A DNA stretch of 64,000 nt from Ochotona curzoniae (GCF_017591425.1 NW_024465777.1:4526001-4590000), one strand, 5' to 3'. Counted from the stretch's first letter, positions 21,393-32,464 are shown. Notes: generated from the letters alone by a model not told the origin. A program made the numbers and translations.

Positions 21393-22282
21393 TTTACCTT
21401 ATAATAGCTGCTGTCTAGAGACACATTCTAATGACTTTGTTTATTACTGCTAGATCCCTGGTCAAGTTGGCCTCAATTGCCAGAATATATGTTGAATATC
21501 TTCTTACCGTTACCAGCAATAGGATAATGAAGGTGGGCTGGCTTACCAAAAGGAATGCAAACTTTGATAGCAGGTTTCTATGCCTGAATGCTGGAAGAAG
21601 GAAGGTGGGCTATGATGGGGAAATTTACATCTCCAATCTTTTCATCTCCCTTATTCACCTGGTGGGAGACACGAGATCACCTGCTCCTTTTTCCCCTTAC
21701 CATGCAGGTATTTGTAGGGTGCCCCGTCCACTGCTGTCCAGCTGCCACCACTTGGGAGCAACCGGGGCGGGGGGGAAGGGGGAGGATGCCGCCCAGGCAA
21801 AGGGTTAACTACATGATGCAGTGAAACCCCTAGGAGAGGTCCAAGCCACAGCCAATGGGAGCTGGAGTCCCTTGAGACCGAGTGAGTGGAGCTCTCTGGT
21901 GTCAGGGCCTCCTCTTTCTGCCTGAGATCTGAAAAGTAAGCATGTTTTCTAGTCAAACAAATGAAAATTAAAATTCGTATTCTGGGATCCAAGGTAGGAG
22001 CTGAATTTCCACTTTTCCCTATGAGTCTGATGGTGTGAATTCATGTCTAAACAGGATGAGTTTTCCAGAATCTAAAGTAGGGATGTCCTAAACTTTGCAA
22101 CACTGGTCTAAGTATGGGAAAGAAAACATGTACCTTTGGCATATAGTGATGCTGTATTCATATTGATTTACTTTACTTATTGAAGAGTTGGGGAGAGCCA
22201 CAGAGAGCACACTCCCCACTGCTCCTCATTCCCTGGGCTAGCCTGGGTGATACTTGATTTTAAATTATAGCTATAAAAAGTA
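21393..22282 (+). other. Mostly unique intergenic sequence
   Basis: A short GC-rich, G-run segment lies at 21760-21785 (GGGGCGGGGGGGAAGGGGGA). 22165-22250 may be a very old antisense CSINE fragment. I see no gene. Confidence 0.4.
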
Positions 22283-22535
22283 GGTCTTTGGATGCCTGTG
22301 TGCCGTATCAGGGTGCCTGGCTCTAGCCCCGTTTCTGCTTCCAGTCCAGCTTCCTGCCAGTGAGCACCCTGGGAGGCATCTCAAGTATGCGGGTTGACAT
22401 CATCTACGTGGGTAATTTTGTGTTGGGTTTTGGGCTCCTGGTTTCCAGATCTAGCTGTTGTAGGCATGTGGGGCAAACCAATATGTGAAAGACTTCTCCT
22501 CTATGCCTCTCAAATAATAGTGAAAATAATGGTCT
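22283..22535 (+). mobile_element. Older CSINE
   Basis: CTTCCAGTCCAGCTTCCTGC, CATCTACGTGGGTAATTTTG, GGGCTCCTGGTTTCCAGATC. Diverged. Confidence 0.65.
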
Positions 22536-22621
22536 TTAAAAAACATCAACTCCAGGTCAAGCTTTTTTCTTATTTTAGAAAAAGGACTGTATTTGGGAGG
22601 CTTCTTAAAATGTATAAGATT

Positions 22622-22857
22622 TGGGATTGGCATTGTAACATATTGGGGTAAGCTGCCACCTCTGCTGCCCACATCCCACGTGGGTGCCGGTTCAAGAGCC
22701 AGCTGCTCCACTTCTGATGCAGCTCCCTACTAATGTGCCTGGGAAAAAAGAGGAAAATGACCCAAGTGCATTTAGCCCAGCCTGTTGAATGAACCAGCAC
22801 GTAGAATATCTCTCTCTCCCTTTCTCCATGTGTAACTCTGCCTTTTGAATTAATAAC
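22622..22857 (+). mobile_element. Older CSINE, internally deleted
   Basis: CACATCCCACGTGGGTGCCG and TCAAGAGCCAGCTGCTCCAC at the head side, CTCTGCCTTTTGAATTAATA tail. Confidence 0.75.
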
Positions 22858-23419
22858 TTTTTTATTGGAAAGTCATATATACAGAGAGGCGGGGAAACAG
22901 AGGGGAAAATCTTCTGTGTACTGGCTCATGTCCCAAGCAGCCACAACGACTGGAGCTGCACCAATCCAAAGCCAGGAGCCCGGAGCTTCCCCGAGGTCTC
23001 CCATATGGGTACAGAGTTCCAAGGCCTTGTGCTGTCCACTGCTTTCCCAGGCCACAAACAGGGAGCTGGATGGGAAGTAGGACTACCAGGATTAGAACTG
23101 GTGGATGTGAGGGAGATCTGGCTGCGACATCTGTCACTCCATTGATCGCCAGGGTTGATTCGGCTGATCTGGCTGGCTAGGCAGGTGTCCCCTTCCTCCC
23201 TCACCGCTCCCGTGCGTCCCTCCCAAAGCTGCCCGCTCGGTCGAAGAGGACGACCATCCCCACTAGAGGAGGACTGGTCTTCGGTCAAGGGTATACGAGT
23301 AGCTGCGCTCCCCTGCTAGAACCTCCAAACAAGCTCTCAAGGATTAGAACTGGTGCCCATATAGGGTCCTGGTGCCCGCAAAGCGAGAACTTTAGCCGCT
23401 AGGCTACCATGCTGGGCTC
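22858..23419 (-). mobile_element. CSINE, antisense, split by a 7SK retropseudogene
   Basis: The left part ends AGGATTAGAACTGGTG (23088-23103) and the same 16 bases restart the right part at 23340-23355, which continues CCCATATAGGGTCCTGGTGC to the head complement ACCATGCTGGGCTC. Confidence 0.9.
23103..23340 (+). pseudogene. RN7SK pseudogene: 7SK snRNA retropseudogene, 3'-truncated
   Basis: The sequence starts at the true 5' end of 7SK (GGATGTGAGGGAGATCTGGC). It includes GATCGCCAGGGTTGATTCGG, GGTCGAAGAGGACGACCATC and GGTCTTCGGTCAAGGGTATA, and stops at CAAACAAGCTCTCAA, about 238 nt of the usual ~331. From memory of human 7SK I count roughly ten differences. The 3' third, including the terminal hairpin and U-tract, is missing and there is no A-tail. 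The 16-base TSD aggattagaactggtg flanks it within a CSINE. The parent 7SK is an RNA polymerase III product that controls P-TEFb through HEXIM and LARP7; this copy should be non-functional. Confidence 0.95.
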
Positions 23420-23548
23420 TCAAGTAAATAACTTTAAAAAAAAAGGAAAACAATTAGGAATCTCTAAAAAGAATAATTAGAAATGAAAACAAAATTGTAG
23501 CTGGATGAAATTTGGTGGCAGAAAAATACTATGGTAATACTTCAGTGT

Positions 23549-23885
23549 TTTTTTTTAAGATTCAATTTGTTTTTGTTGGAAAAGCAAATCAGATTTTATG
23601 GAGAGAAGGACAGACAGAAAGAAGGATCTTCTATCCATGATTCACTCTCCAAATGATTGTAGCAGCTAGGGGTGAGCCAATCTGAAGCCAGGAGCCAGGA
23701 GCTTCTTCCGGGTTTCCCACTTGAGTGCAGGATTCCAATGTTTTGTGACATCCTCTACTGCTTTCCCAGGCCATAAGCAGGAAGCCGGAAGGGAAGTGGA
23801 GCAGCGGAAACATCAACTAGCACCCATATAGAATCCCAGCATATGCAAGGTGAGGATTTAGCCATTGAGACATTGCACTGGTCTC
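23549..23885 (-). mobile_element. CSINE, antisense
   Basis: TTTTTTTTAAGATTCAATTT left, CTACTGCTTTCCCAGGCCAT, head side TTAGCCATTGAGACATTGCA. Confidence 0.88.
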
Positions 23886-23886
23886 A

Positions 23887-23887
23887 G

Positions 23888-23925
<38 letters not shown>

Positions 23926-23926
23926 G
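23887..23926 (+). repeat. (TTG)n microsatellite
   Basis: About 13 uninterrupted TTG units, likely polymorphic. Confidence 0.95.
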
Positions 23927-23944
23927 CTAAGAATTATGAATTTT

Positions 23945-24276
23945 TGGGCTCAGCATGGTGGCCTAGTAGCTGAAGTCCTCGCCTTGAACATGCCAGGATC
24001 CCACATGGGCGCCTGCTCTAATCTCAGTGGCCCCACTTCCCATTCAGCTCCTTGCCTGTGGCCTGGGAAAACAGTTGAGGATGGCCCAAAGCCTTGAGAT
24101 ACTGCACCCCTGTGAGAGACCTGGAAGAGCTCCTGGCTCCTGACTTTGGATCGTCTCAGCTCCGACCATTGTGGTCATTTGGGGAATGAATCATTGGACA
24201 GAAGACTTTCCTCTCCGTCTCTCCTCCTCTAGATATATATCTGACTTTGCAATAAAAATACATAAGTCTTTTTAAA
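23945..24276 (+). mobile_element. CSINE
   Basis: GGGCTCAGCATGGTGGCCTA head, GCAATAAAAATACATAAGTC tail. Confidence 0.92.
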
Positions 24277-24277
24277 A

Positions 24278-24512
24278 ATATGTATTTTTATTTGAAAGGA
24301 TTACAGAGAGAGAAGGAGAGAGAGATCTTCCATCCACTTATTCACTTGCCAAATAACTGCGATGGCTGGAACTGGGTCAATCTGAAGCCAGGAGACAGGA
24401 GGCCTAAAGATTTGAGCAATTCGCTACTGCTTTCCCAGTCATTAGCAGGAAACTAGATCAAAAGTGATCCAGGTGGAGGCTTAAGTGTGCTTTGCCATGG
24501 TGCCAGCCCTGA
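24278..24512 (-). mobile_element. Older CSINE, antisense
   Basis: ATTTTTATTTGAAAGGATTA, CGCTACTGCTTTCCCAGTCA, head complement GCCATGGTGCCAGCCCT. Confidence 0.8.
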
Positions 24513-24517
24513 ATGTA

Positions 24518-24609
24518 TTTTTTCTTTCTTTCTTTCTCTCTCTTTCTCTTCCTTTTCTTCCTTTCTTCCTTCCTTCTTTCCCTCTTTTTTTTTCTTTCTT
24601 TTCTTTCTT
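24518..24609 (+). repeat. (CTTT)n / (CCTT)n pyrimidine tract
   Basis: About 90 bases of C and T only. It may be the degraded tail of the antisense neighbourhood. Confidence 0.92.
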
Positions 24610-24914
24610 GGCCTAACATGATGGCTCAGTGACCAAATCCTTGCCTTGCATGCACCAAGATCCCATATGGGCACCAGTTCATGTCCTGGTTGTTCCACTT
24701 CCCATCCAGCTCCCTGCTTGTGTCCTGGGAAAGCAGTAGAAGATGGCTCAAAGCCTAGGGACCCTGTACCCATGTGGGCTCAGTTCTGGCTATTGTAGCC
24801 ACTTGGTTAGTGAATCAGTAGACAGAAGATCTTTTTCGCAGTCTTTCCTGTCTGTAGCTCTGCCTTTCCAATACAAAATAAATAAATTTTATATAAAAAT
24901 AAACAAATCTCCTA
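24610..24914 (+). mobile_element. CSINE, internally deleted
   Basis: CCATGTGGGCTCAGTTCTGG shows that the segment after the CACGTGGGAGACC motif is lost. Tail CCAATACAAAATAAATAAAT. Confidence 0.88.
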
Positions 24915-25236
24915 TAAAAAGATTTATTTATTTGAAATGCAGAGTTAGAGGTAAAGGGGGAGGAAGGGAGAAAGAGAGGTCTGACATCCGCTGCTTTAGT
25001 TCCTAAATGGCTGCAATGGCCAGAGCTGGACCAGGAAGAAGCCAGGAATCTGAAACTCCATGTGAGTCTCCCATGTGGCTGCCAGGGATCCAAGCATTTG
25101 GGTCATCACCTCTGTGTTCCCAGGAGCATTAGCAGGGCACTGGATCAGAAGTGGAGCACCCAGACTTGAACCCAGCACTCATAGAATGCCAGCATCGTAA
25201 GTGGTGGCTTAACAGGCTATGCCACAGCAACAGCAA
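24915..25236 (-). mobile_element. Older CSINE, antisense
   Basis: AAAAGATTTATTTATTTGAA left, TGTGTTCCCAGGAGCATTAG, head side TTAACAGGCTATGCCACAGC. Confidence 0.85.
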
Positions 25237-25419
25237 CACCTTAGATTTTTACAGAAGGTAATTTATGTGATAATCTAAGGTATTTGCAGAACTGAAAATC
25301 CAATAGCAACATCACTGAACTGCCTTTTAAAGCAAATACTATTCACTTCTAGGATAGATGTTCAGTTTCAATGCCTATTTGTTCTTTCTTTAGACACAAG
25401 GCTAACAAAATTGGTTATC

Positions 25420-25752
25420 TGGGGCGCTGCGCCATAGCTTAGTAACTAAAGTCCTCACCTTACACACTTTGGGATCCCATATGGGTGCCAGTTTGTATCC
25501 CTATAGCCCTATTTCCCATCCAGCACACCGCTTGTAGCCTAGAAAAACAGTAGAGGATGTCCCAAAGCCTTGGGGACCCTGCACCTGCGTGGGAGACCTG
25601 GAAGAAGCTCCTTGCTCCTGGCCTCAGATTGGCTCAGCTCTAGCCATTGCAGCTAGTTGGGGAGTGAATCAGCCAACAGAAGATCTTCCTTTGTCTCTCC
25701 TCCTCAATGTACATCTGACTTTCTAATTAAAAAAAAAAATCTTTAAAAAAAT
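25420..25752 (+). mobile_element. CSINE
   Basis: GGGGCGCTGCGCCATAGCTT head, CACCTGCGTGGGAGACCTGG, tail CTAATTAAAAAAAAAAATC. Confidence 0.9.
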
Positions 25753-25762
25753 TCATTATCTT

Positions 25763-26083
25763 AGGCCAGAATAATGGCTCAACTGGTCAATCTCCTGTCT
25801 GCAAATACATGCCACATGGATGCCAATTCATGTCTTGGCTGTTCCAGTTGCCATTCAGCACCCTGCTGATTATGGCCTGGCAAAGTAGTAGAGAGTGGCC
25901 CAAAGCCTTGGGACCCTGCACCCACATGGGAGACCCAGAAGAGGTTCCTGTCTCCTAGCTTCGGATTGGCTTGTCTCCAGCTGTTGTAGCCATTTTAGGA
26001 GTGAATCAGTGGGTAAAAGACCTTCTCTATCTAAAATCTGCTTTTCAAATAAAAATCAATAAATCTTTAAAAAGAAAAAGGAC
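25763..26083 (+). mobile_element. CSINE
   Basis: AGGCCAGAATAATGGCTCAA head, AAATAAAAATCAATAAATC tail; arranged head to tail with its neighbours. Confidence 0.9.
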
Positions 26084-26084
26084 T

Positions 26085-26415
26085 GGGCCTGGCCGCGTGG
26101 CCTAGCGGCTAAAGTCCTCACCTTGATCGCCCCAGGTTCCCATATGGGCGCTGGTTCTAATCCCGGCAGCTCCACTTCCCATCCAGCTCCCTGCTTGTGG
26201 CTTGGGAAAGCATTTGAGGATGGCCCAAAGCCTTGGGACCCTGCACCAGAAGACCCGGAAGAAGTTCCTGGATCCTGGCTTCGGATCCTCACAGCACCGG
26301 ATGTTGTGGTCACTTGGGGAATGAATCATCGGATGGAAGATCTTCCTCTCTGTCTCTCCTCCTCTCTGTATATCTGACTTTCTAATAAAAATAAATAAAT
26401 CTTTAAAAAAAAAAA
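26085..26415 (+). mobile_element. CSINE, fairly young
   Basis: CTGGGCCTGGCCGCGTGGCC head keeps CpGs. The body lacks a few bases at CTGCACCAGAAGACCCGGAA. Tail CTAATAAAAATAAATAAATC. Confidence 0.93.
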
Positions 26416-26477
26416 GAATAAGAAAAAGGACTGCTACAACCAAATACTCTGGAAGTAACAAGAAGTAGTATCTAATT

Positions 26478-26728
26478 TTTTTTTTTAATAGCGCTTATGT
26501 ATTTGAAAGAGATGTTCTTTCCACTGGTTCACTTTCCCACATGTCTGCAACAGCTTACCCAAGCTGAGGCTGGAGCGGGGAGCTCAGTCTGGGTCTCCAA
26601 CGTGCAACATGAGCCATCCCTGCTGCCTGCCAGGTGCACCTTAGCAGGCAGCTGGAACTGGGCATGGAACTGGAACTGATGTGGATGTCAGAAGTGACAC
26701 CTCAGCCGCTGTGCCAGCACTCGCCCCT
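26478..26728 (-). mobile_element. Older CSINE, antisense
   Basis: TTATGTATTTGAAAGAGATG, CCAGGTGCACCTTAGCAGGC, head side CCGCTGTGCCAGCACTCGCC. Confidence 0.7.
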
Positions 26729-26799
26729 ATTACCTAATACTGTAACGAAGGAAAACAGACAAAACTAGTAGAGTTAAAGAACTCAAAACCGTGTTTTGG

Positions 26800-27077
26800 G
26801 TATCGCAAAAAAGCTTAGCATTTTGTGTATCTGTTTATTCAAGAAGCAGTGAGAATGTGATAGTGAAACAGAGGGAGCTCCCGTCCTGCTAGGCAGGCTG
26901 AAAAAGATGTGCAAAGCGGGGACCTCAGTGCTGCTCTCCTGCGGGGATTCCAGGAACCCAAGGCTTGAGTCACCGCTGCCTCCCAGAGTCTGCAGTAGGA
27001 GGAAGCTGGAACCAGGAGCTGGAGCCAAGAATGGAATTGGCTGATAAGGGATAACCACTAGACTAAATGCCCACACC
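26800..27077 (-). mobile_element. Old CSINE variant, antisense
   Basis: TGTGTATCTGTTTATTCAAG left, then the variant body TGCAGTAGGAGGAAGCTGGA and ACCAGGAGCTGGAGCCAAGA, head side GATAACCACTAGACTAAATG. Confidence 0.65.
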
Positions 27078-27989
27078 CAAGCCTAGCATATTTGAATCTT
27101 TCCCAAAGACATATAATTTTTCAGGCCAGTTCTGAATATTAATGATGACCAAGAAGGTAAGAACAGGCTAAATCATATTTGCCATACATTTCAAAAGACA
27201 GGGATTTGTTTTACTTTCAATATTCAACTAACTTTGTTATCTATAAATTTAGATATTTATGTAAATATCTCGTTAAAAGCCTACTTGAAATCTTCTCCCT
27301 TTAAAAGGCTTAGTTTCAATTATTTAGAAAATGAATTCAGACTTTCCACCTTCTCCAAAGGAGTCTGAGAAATGAACTTCACTACATTTTAGTAACAAAG
27401 TCAGGAGTGAATGCACACCTGTTGACATGGACAGATTTCCTCTTTGTGTCTTCAGATCTGGTTGACTGCTCTGGCCTCCAAGCAAGGGAGAATAAATCAC
27501 GCATTCCTCTCCAGCTCTGATTACCAGTCAAAGTTTAACAAGCTCCTCTTGGTCTGCCCAACCCAGTGCAAGACAAAAGGTGGAGAAAATAGGAAAGGCA
27601 TATGACAGCTTGCTCTAAGTTTCCAGGGTTTGAGAAATGATTATACAACTCTATAGTGTAAATTATTCATACAAATAATATCAAACTATCCAGAGGAACA
27701 AAATGATGTATTAAAATGATTTCTAAGCAATGGCCAACATAGACAAGCTGTAGTGGAAGAGCTAACAGGAGGTCCTTCGAATGCTATGGTCCTCAGCCTG
27801 CAGGAGGCTGGTCCAGGTCAAAGTGTGACAAAGACAGATCCTGCCAGGCCACCAGCCAAGACGACCTGAGCTTTTCTTGCTGGCTGAGACGTGACAGCCA
27901 GGTCTCTCCAGCCTGTTGCTCTCAAGGACAGCAGGACTGATCAAGACACGCTGAGGGGCTCAGTCAGTGTGGGATGGGTCTGTCAGACC
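27078..27989 (+). other. Unique intergenic sequence
   Basis: No recognisable gene or element. Confidence 0.45.
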
Positions 27990-28267
27990 TGCAGTACTTG
28001 AAATGCAGAGCAAGGGCGCAGGTGAATATGTGTCTTCCATTTGCTAACTCACTTCCACCCAAATGCTTGTACAGCTAAAGCCAGGATCCCAGAACCCCAT
28101 GTGTTTCACACGTGCATGACAGGGGCCCCAGGACTTGAGCTGCCCCCCAGGATGCACTAACAGGAAGCCTTATTAGAAGCAGGGTAGCTAGGACTTGAAC
28201 TACAACCGACATGGGATGTGGGTGTCCCAAATAGAAGCTTAACCTTTTGTGCCACCACACCTGTCGC
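27990..28267 (-). mobile_element. Old CSINE, antisense
   Basis: CTTGAAATGCAGAGCAAGGG, GGATGCACTAACAGGAAGCC, AAGCTTAACCTTTTGTGCCA. Confidence 0.65.
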
Positions 28268-29569
28268 TCCAAACTTATCTTGAATGAACAAGACTGAATA
28301 GCAATGATACTGTAGGAGGAGCAGGCACCTGGATCCTTAATTTGGAAAAGGCTTCCCAGGAGGATGGGCATGCTGGAAGACAATCATAGGCCGCTCAGCT
28401 AGTTCTGGGTGGTGCGGATGTCTGTAAGTGAACTGTGTGTTCCAAGGCAAACTCCAATAAGGTCCCCAATCTATACTAGTTTTTCTTTGGGAACTCTAAT
28501 TCAAATATGTTTCATAATAAAAATTGGGCTCTGGGTAACTCCATTTACTAAAGAAGAGAATGCAAGCACTGATTTTTTTTTATGGACATAACTCGAAACA
28601 TACTCTGATGTCCAAGTACAGAATCCATAAGAAGGAAAAATAAAGTGTACAACCCAAGTGCCCCTTGGAATAGGCAGGAGAAAAAACCCAGGTGAATGTG
28701 AAGAGGAGGTCACATTTAGGTTCCCTATTTTGTGAAGAAAGATAGGGAAATGAAAGCAAACGAGGAGAAGAAGAGGAATGGGATCTGAAGAAACAGCCAG
28801 AAGAATCAGGAAGAGAGACTGTGAAATCACACTCCCCGGGGGCCCCAAGTGCAAATGCACTGGGTTCTCGCTGCGCCTGTGGCCAGTGTGAAGCACAAGT
28901 TCCCACACAGCACACCCTGACCTCTCCTGGTCACACTCGGTCGTGAGTCACACCCTTGGCTGCTGTGAAAACAGGACCCAGCAAGGCTCTCAGCAAGGAG
29001 GATGGTGCCAGATGCAGTGTCCACTGCTTCAAGGAATGGGCATAAGGTGGCAGCACTGGCAGTGCCTGCAGGTGCCTTGGAGAAGCAGCTTGGCCAAGGG
29101 CCAACAGCACTTGAGCTGCTAAGTTCCAGGGAGAAGATGGAAAAAGAACTCCACGAAAGCCTCCCGATGAGAATAGTCGGCAGTGGGAAGAGGAAGATTT
29201 TTCCTAAGGGAGCAATGACTTTCAGCCCCACTGGGGGGAAGTGAGAAATGGGGTCCCACTGCTGTCTGGCACCCATATGTCTGTTGAAAGGACGTTACCA
29301 CTTCGGAGGAAGGATTAGGACTGGTGAACAAGGAAGACTCTTGAAGGCATTAGACTAGATGAAAGAAGCCGATCACAACCAACCACATATTGTATGATTC
29401 CATTGGGGTGAGAATGCCCAGTACAGGCCAAATCTATTGAGGCAGAAAGTTGATTAATAGCCACCTAGGGCTTGAGGCTCATCAGGAAGGGGAGGTGGTG
29501 ACTGCAATAGTAATATGACTTTATTTTCAGGGTAATAAGAGTCTAACGTTGATTGGGGGAGGGAAGAAT
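28268..29569 (+). other. Unique intergenic sequence, 1.3 kb
   Basis: Short open frames on both strands overlap one another with no coding bias that I can trust. I see no repeat. Confidence 0.45.
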
Positions 29570-29903
29570 CCAGGATTGTGGCACAGTATGTTATACCTCC
29601 ACTTGCAATGCCAGCATCTAGTATCAGAATATAGATTTGATTCCCAGCTGTTCTGCTTCTCATTCTGCTCCATGCTGATGCCTGAGGAAAGCAGCAGAGG
29701 ATTTTCCAAGTGCTTGTGGCCCTGAATCCACATGAGAGACCTTGAAGAAGCTGCTAGCTACTGATTTAAGTCTAGCATAGCCACAGCAACTATGACCATT
29801 TGGGAAGTGAACCAGTGCTGGAAGCAGCCTCTCTTTCTGTCTGTTTCTCTCTCCATCCCTTTCTGTCACTCTGCCTTTCAAATACATAAATAAATCATAA
29901 AAT
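29570..29903 (+). mobile_element. Older CSINE
   Basis: GATTGTGGCACAGTATGTTA head, GACCATTTGGGAAGTGAACC, AAATACATAAATAAATCATA tail. Confidence 0.82.
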
Positions 29904-29919
29904 AAGATTATGGTAAACT

Positions 29920-30258
29920 GGTCCTGGCATGATAATGTAATAGTTAAGGTCCTCACCTTGAATGTCCTAGGATCCCATATGGGCACTGGTTCTAATCCTG
30001 GCAGCTCCACTCTCTATCCAGCTCCCTGCTTGTGGCCTGGGAAAGCAATCAAGGATGGCCCAAAGCCTTGGGACCCTGCACCCGTGTGGGAGACCTGGAA
30101 AGAAGTTCCTGGTTCCTGGCTTCAGACCGGCCCAGCACTGGCCGTTGCGCTCACTTGGGGAGTGAACCATTGGACGAAAGACCTTTCTCTCTGTCTCTCC
30201 TTCTCTCTGTATATCTGCCTTTCTAATAAAATAAATTAATCTTTTTTTTTTAAAAAAA
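29920..30258 (+). mobile_element. CSINE
   Basis: CTGGTCCTGGCATGATAATG head, CCGTTGCGCTCACTTGGGGA body (young-type diagnostic), CTAATAAAATAAATTAATC tail. Confidence 0.92.
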
Positions 30259-30261
30259 AAG

Positions 30262-30595
30262 AGCTGAGTGGTGGTATAGTAGGCTGTCCTCTGCCTGTGG
30301 CACCAGCATCCCATATGGGAACCAGTTTGTGCTCTGGCTGCTCCACTTCTGGATCCAGCTCCCTGCTAATGGACCCAGAGCAGCAATGGAGAATGGCCAA
30401 GTCCTTGGACCCCTGCACCCACATAGGAGACCCAGAAGAGACTCCTGGCTCCTGGTTCCTGGCTTTGGATCTGCTCAGCCCAGACTCTGGCAGTTGCAGC
30501 CATTTGGAGAGTGAACCAGCAGATGGAGGACCTTTCTCTCTCTCTCCTCTCTGTAAATCTTCCTTTCAAATAAATACAAGCAAATCCTTAAGAAA
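30262..30595 (+). mobile_element. CSINE, rabbit-like older subtype
   Basis: GTCCTCTGCCTGTGGCACCA head and GCAGCCATTTGGAGAGTGAA body. Contains a duplicated CTCCTGG unit. Confidence 0.88.
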
Positions 30596-30624
30596 AACCA
30601 GTAAGATGCTTGATAGATGAGTGT

Positions 30625-30946
30625 AAGGGCTGACATTGTCATACAGAGAGTTAAGCCACCACCTGCAATGCCAGCAGCCTATATAGCACCAGTTTGAGTC
30701 CTGATTGCTCCGCTCCACTCCAGCTCCATGCTCATGTGCTTGGGAAAGCTGTAGAAGGTGGCCAGGTGCTTGGGTCCTTGTACTCACGAGGGAGACCTTT
30801 ACAGAGACTCAAGTTCCTAACTTCAGCTTAAAAAGCCATTGTGGCCACTGGGGAATGAGCCAGTGGAGGGTGACACACGCTCGCTCTCTCTGTATTTCCC
30901 CCTCTCCATAACTGTCTTTCAGATTAAAAATAAATAAAATAAATAT
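30625..30946 (+). mobile_element. CSINE, older subtype
   Basis: AAGCCACCACCTGCAATGCC head and TGTGGCCACTGGGGAATGAG body. Its tail hosts the following L1. Confidence 0.85.
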
Positions 30947-30949
30947 TGT

Positions 30950-31286
30950 GTGTGATTATTTATTATTATTATCATTTTCTGATACAGTTCCATAGGCTCC
31001 TGGGATTTCTTTTATTCCCTCCCCTACTTCCCCCCCCACACACCTAGTTCCTCTAATCATTACTAAAGTATAGTTCTTCTCACACAGTCATATGTCCATC
31101 ATTGCGGACATGGACAATGGCAGAGAGTCCAGCATCCTATTGTCATGATATAGTAAACAGTTTCATTGTAAGTCCATCTCTATCTGGAAGTAGAGTTGCA
31201 TACTACATTGTATCTTCACCTCTGGATATGTTAGTCTCCATTTCACAGTTACTGTACATCACCCTATTCGCCATCTTGATTCTCCC
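30950..31286 (-). mobile_element. Short LINE-1 joining the 5' terminus to the 3' end
   Basis: On the minus strand it opens with GAGAATCAAGATGGCGAATA, which matches the 5' terminus of the L1 at 2122 (GAGAATCAAAATGGCAGAAT). It then continues directly with L1 3'UTR sequence: AAACTGTTTACTATATCATG, ACAATAGGATGCTGGACTCT and GAACTATACTTTAGTAATG, ending GAGCCTATGGAACTGTATCA, the same order as at 19.78-19.97 kb. About 6 kb of L1 is absent between the two parts. It interrupts the A-rich tail of a + strand SINE. Confidence 0.7.
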
Positions 31287-31406
31287 TAAATAAATAAATC
31301 TTAATAACTCCGCGAGAGAGGACAGGTTATGAAGGAGAGCATACCTTCTGCCTCTACTCTAAGTAGAACTATTGTCTAGAGCTCTAGGGAGATTCATGTG
31401 GGATAT

Positions 31407-31722
31407 TATTTATGTATTATCCGAGGGGTTTTGAAAGGCAGATACATACAGAGAAAGTGTCCATCTGCTGGTTTATTCCCCCAAATACTTGCATACAGCT
31501 AGAGCTGGGCTAGCTGGAGCAAGGGGCCTTGAACTCAGCTGGGGTCTCCCATAGGGGTGGCAGGGACCCATGTCTTTAAGCCATCGCCTGCTACCCCTCA
31601 GGGTGGGCATTAGCAGGAGGTTGGAACTCAAAGTGGAACCGGGATACAAACCCAGTCGCTGTGACAAGGCATGCGACTGTCCCAAGCAGCATGTTGACCA
31701 CGTTGCCAGATGCCTACCCCGG
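31407..31722 (-). mobile_element. Older CSINE, antisense
   Basis: TTGAAAGGCAGATACATACA, CAGCTGGGGTCTCCCATAGG, head side GTTGCCAGATGCCTACCCC. Confidence 0.72.
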
Positions 31723-32171
31723 GGCCTCAGTTTCAAGTGTGTGCTTGCTTCTGTCTGAATGGGTTCCTTCACCTTCCTGATTCTTCAGTGTGAAGCTGGC
31801 TAATTCAACACAATTGCTTTTTATTTTTGTTGATAGTTCTGCCCTGAATGACTTCCTCCGGGTTTCAGGGCTTCTTCCCCCACTGCCCTCCCCCAGGTGT
31901 TGTGGACAAGTCTTGCTCATTCCTGCCCCTCGGGAGCCTCGCAATATGAGGCAATTCAGAAAACCCTGTGTGGAAAGAAGCTGCCCCTCACCAGCGCCCC
32001 CAGGAGAGGCTGAACGGGCGAGACACACTCATCGGCTCGCGGCTGGGAGCCGGGCGCTGCCCTCTCATCTTCTCAGGTACTGTGAGCTGGCACTGCGGGC
32101 AGAGGACCCAGGCTGCCCCATGCAGTGCAAACACACTCAAGAGTCTGTGCAACCCCTTTGTTTTGTGTGTT
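31723..32171 (+). other. Unique, locally CpG-bearing intergenic sequence
   Basis: 31980-32080 is GC-rich (GGGCGAGACACACTCATCGG) but too short for a CpG island. No gene seen. Confidence 0.4.
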
Positions 32172-32464
32172 TTGTTTTTGAAAATTTATTGGAAAGGCAG
32201 ATAAACAGAGAGGAGGAGAGACAGGAAGATCTTCTGTCCGATGACTTCATTCCCCAAGTGACCACAACAGCCAGTGCTGCACCGATCCAAAGCCAGGAGC
32301 CAGGCACTTCCTCCAGGTCTCCCACATGCAGGTCCCAAGGCTTTGGGCTGTCCTCGATTGCTTTCCCAGGCCACAAGCACCAAACAAGATGGGAAGCAGC
32401 ACCCACATGGGAACCTGGGGCAATCAAGGCGAGGACTTTAGTTGCTAGGCCACTGCACCAGGCC
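32172..32464 (-). mobile_element. CSINE, antisense
   Basis: AAAATTTATTGGAAAGGCAG left, GATTGCTTTCCCAGGCCACA, with a deletion at CACCAAACAAGATGGGAAGC. Head side GCTAGGCCACTGCACCAGGC. Confidence 0.9.
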
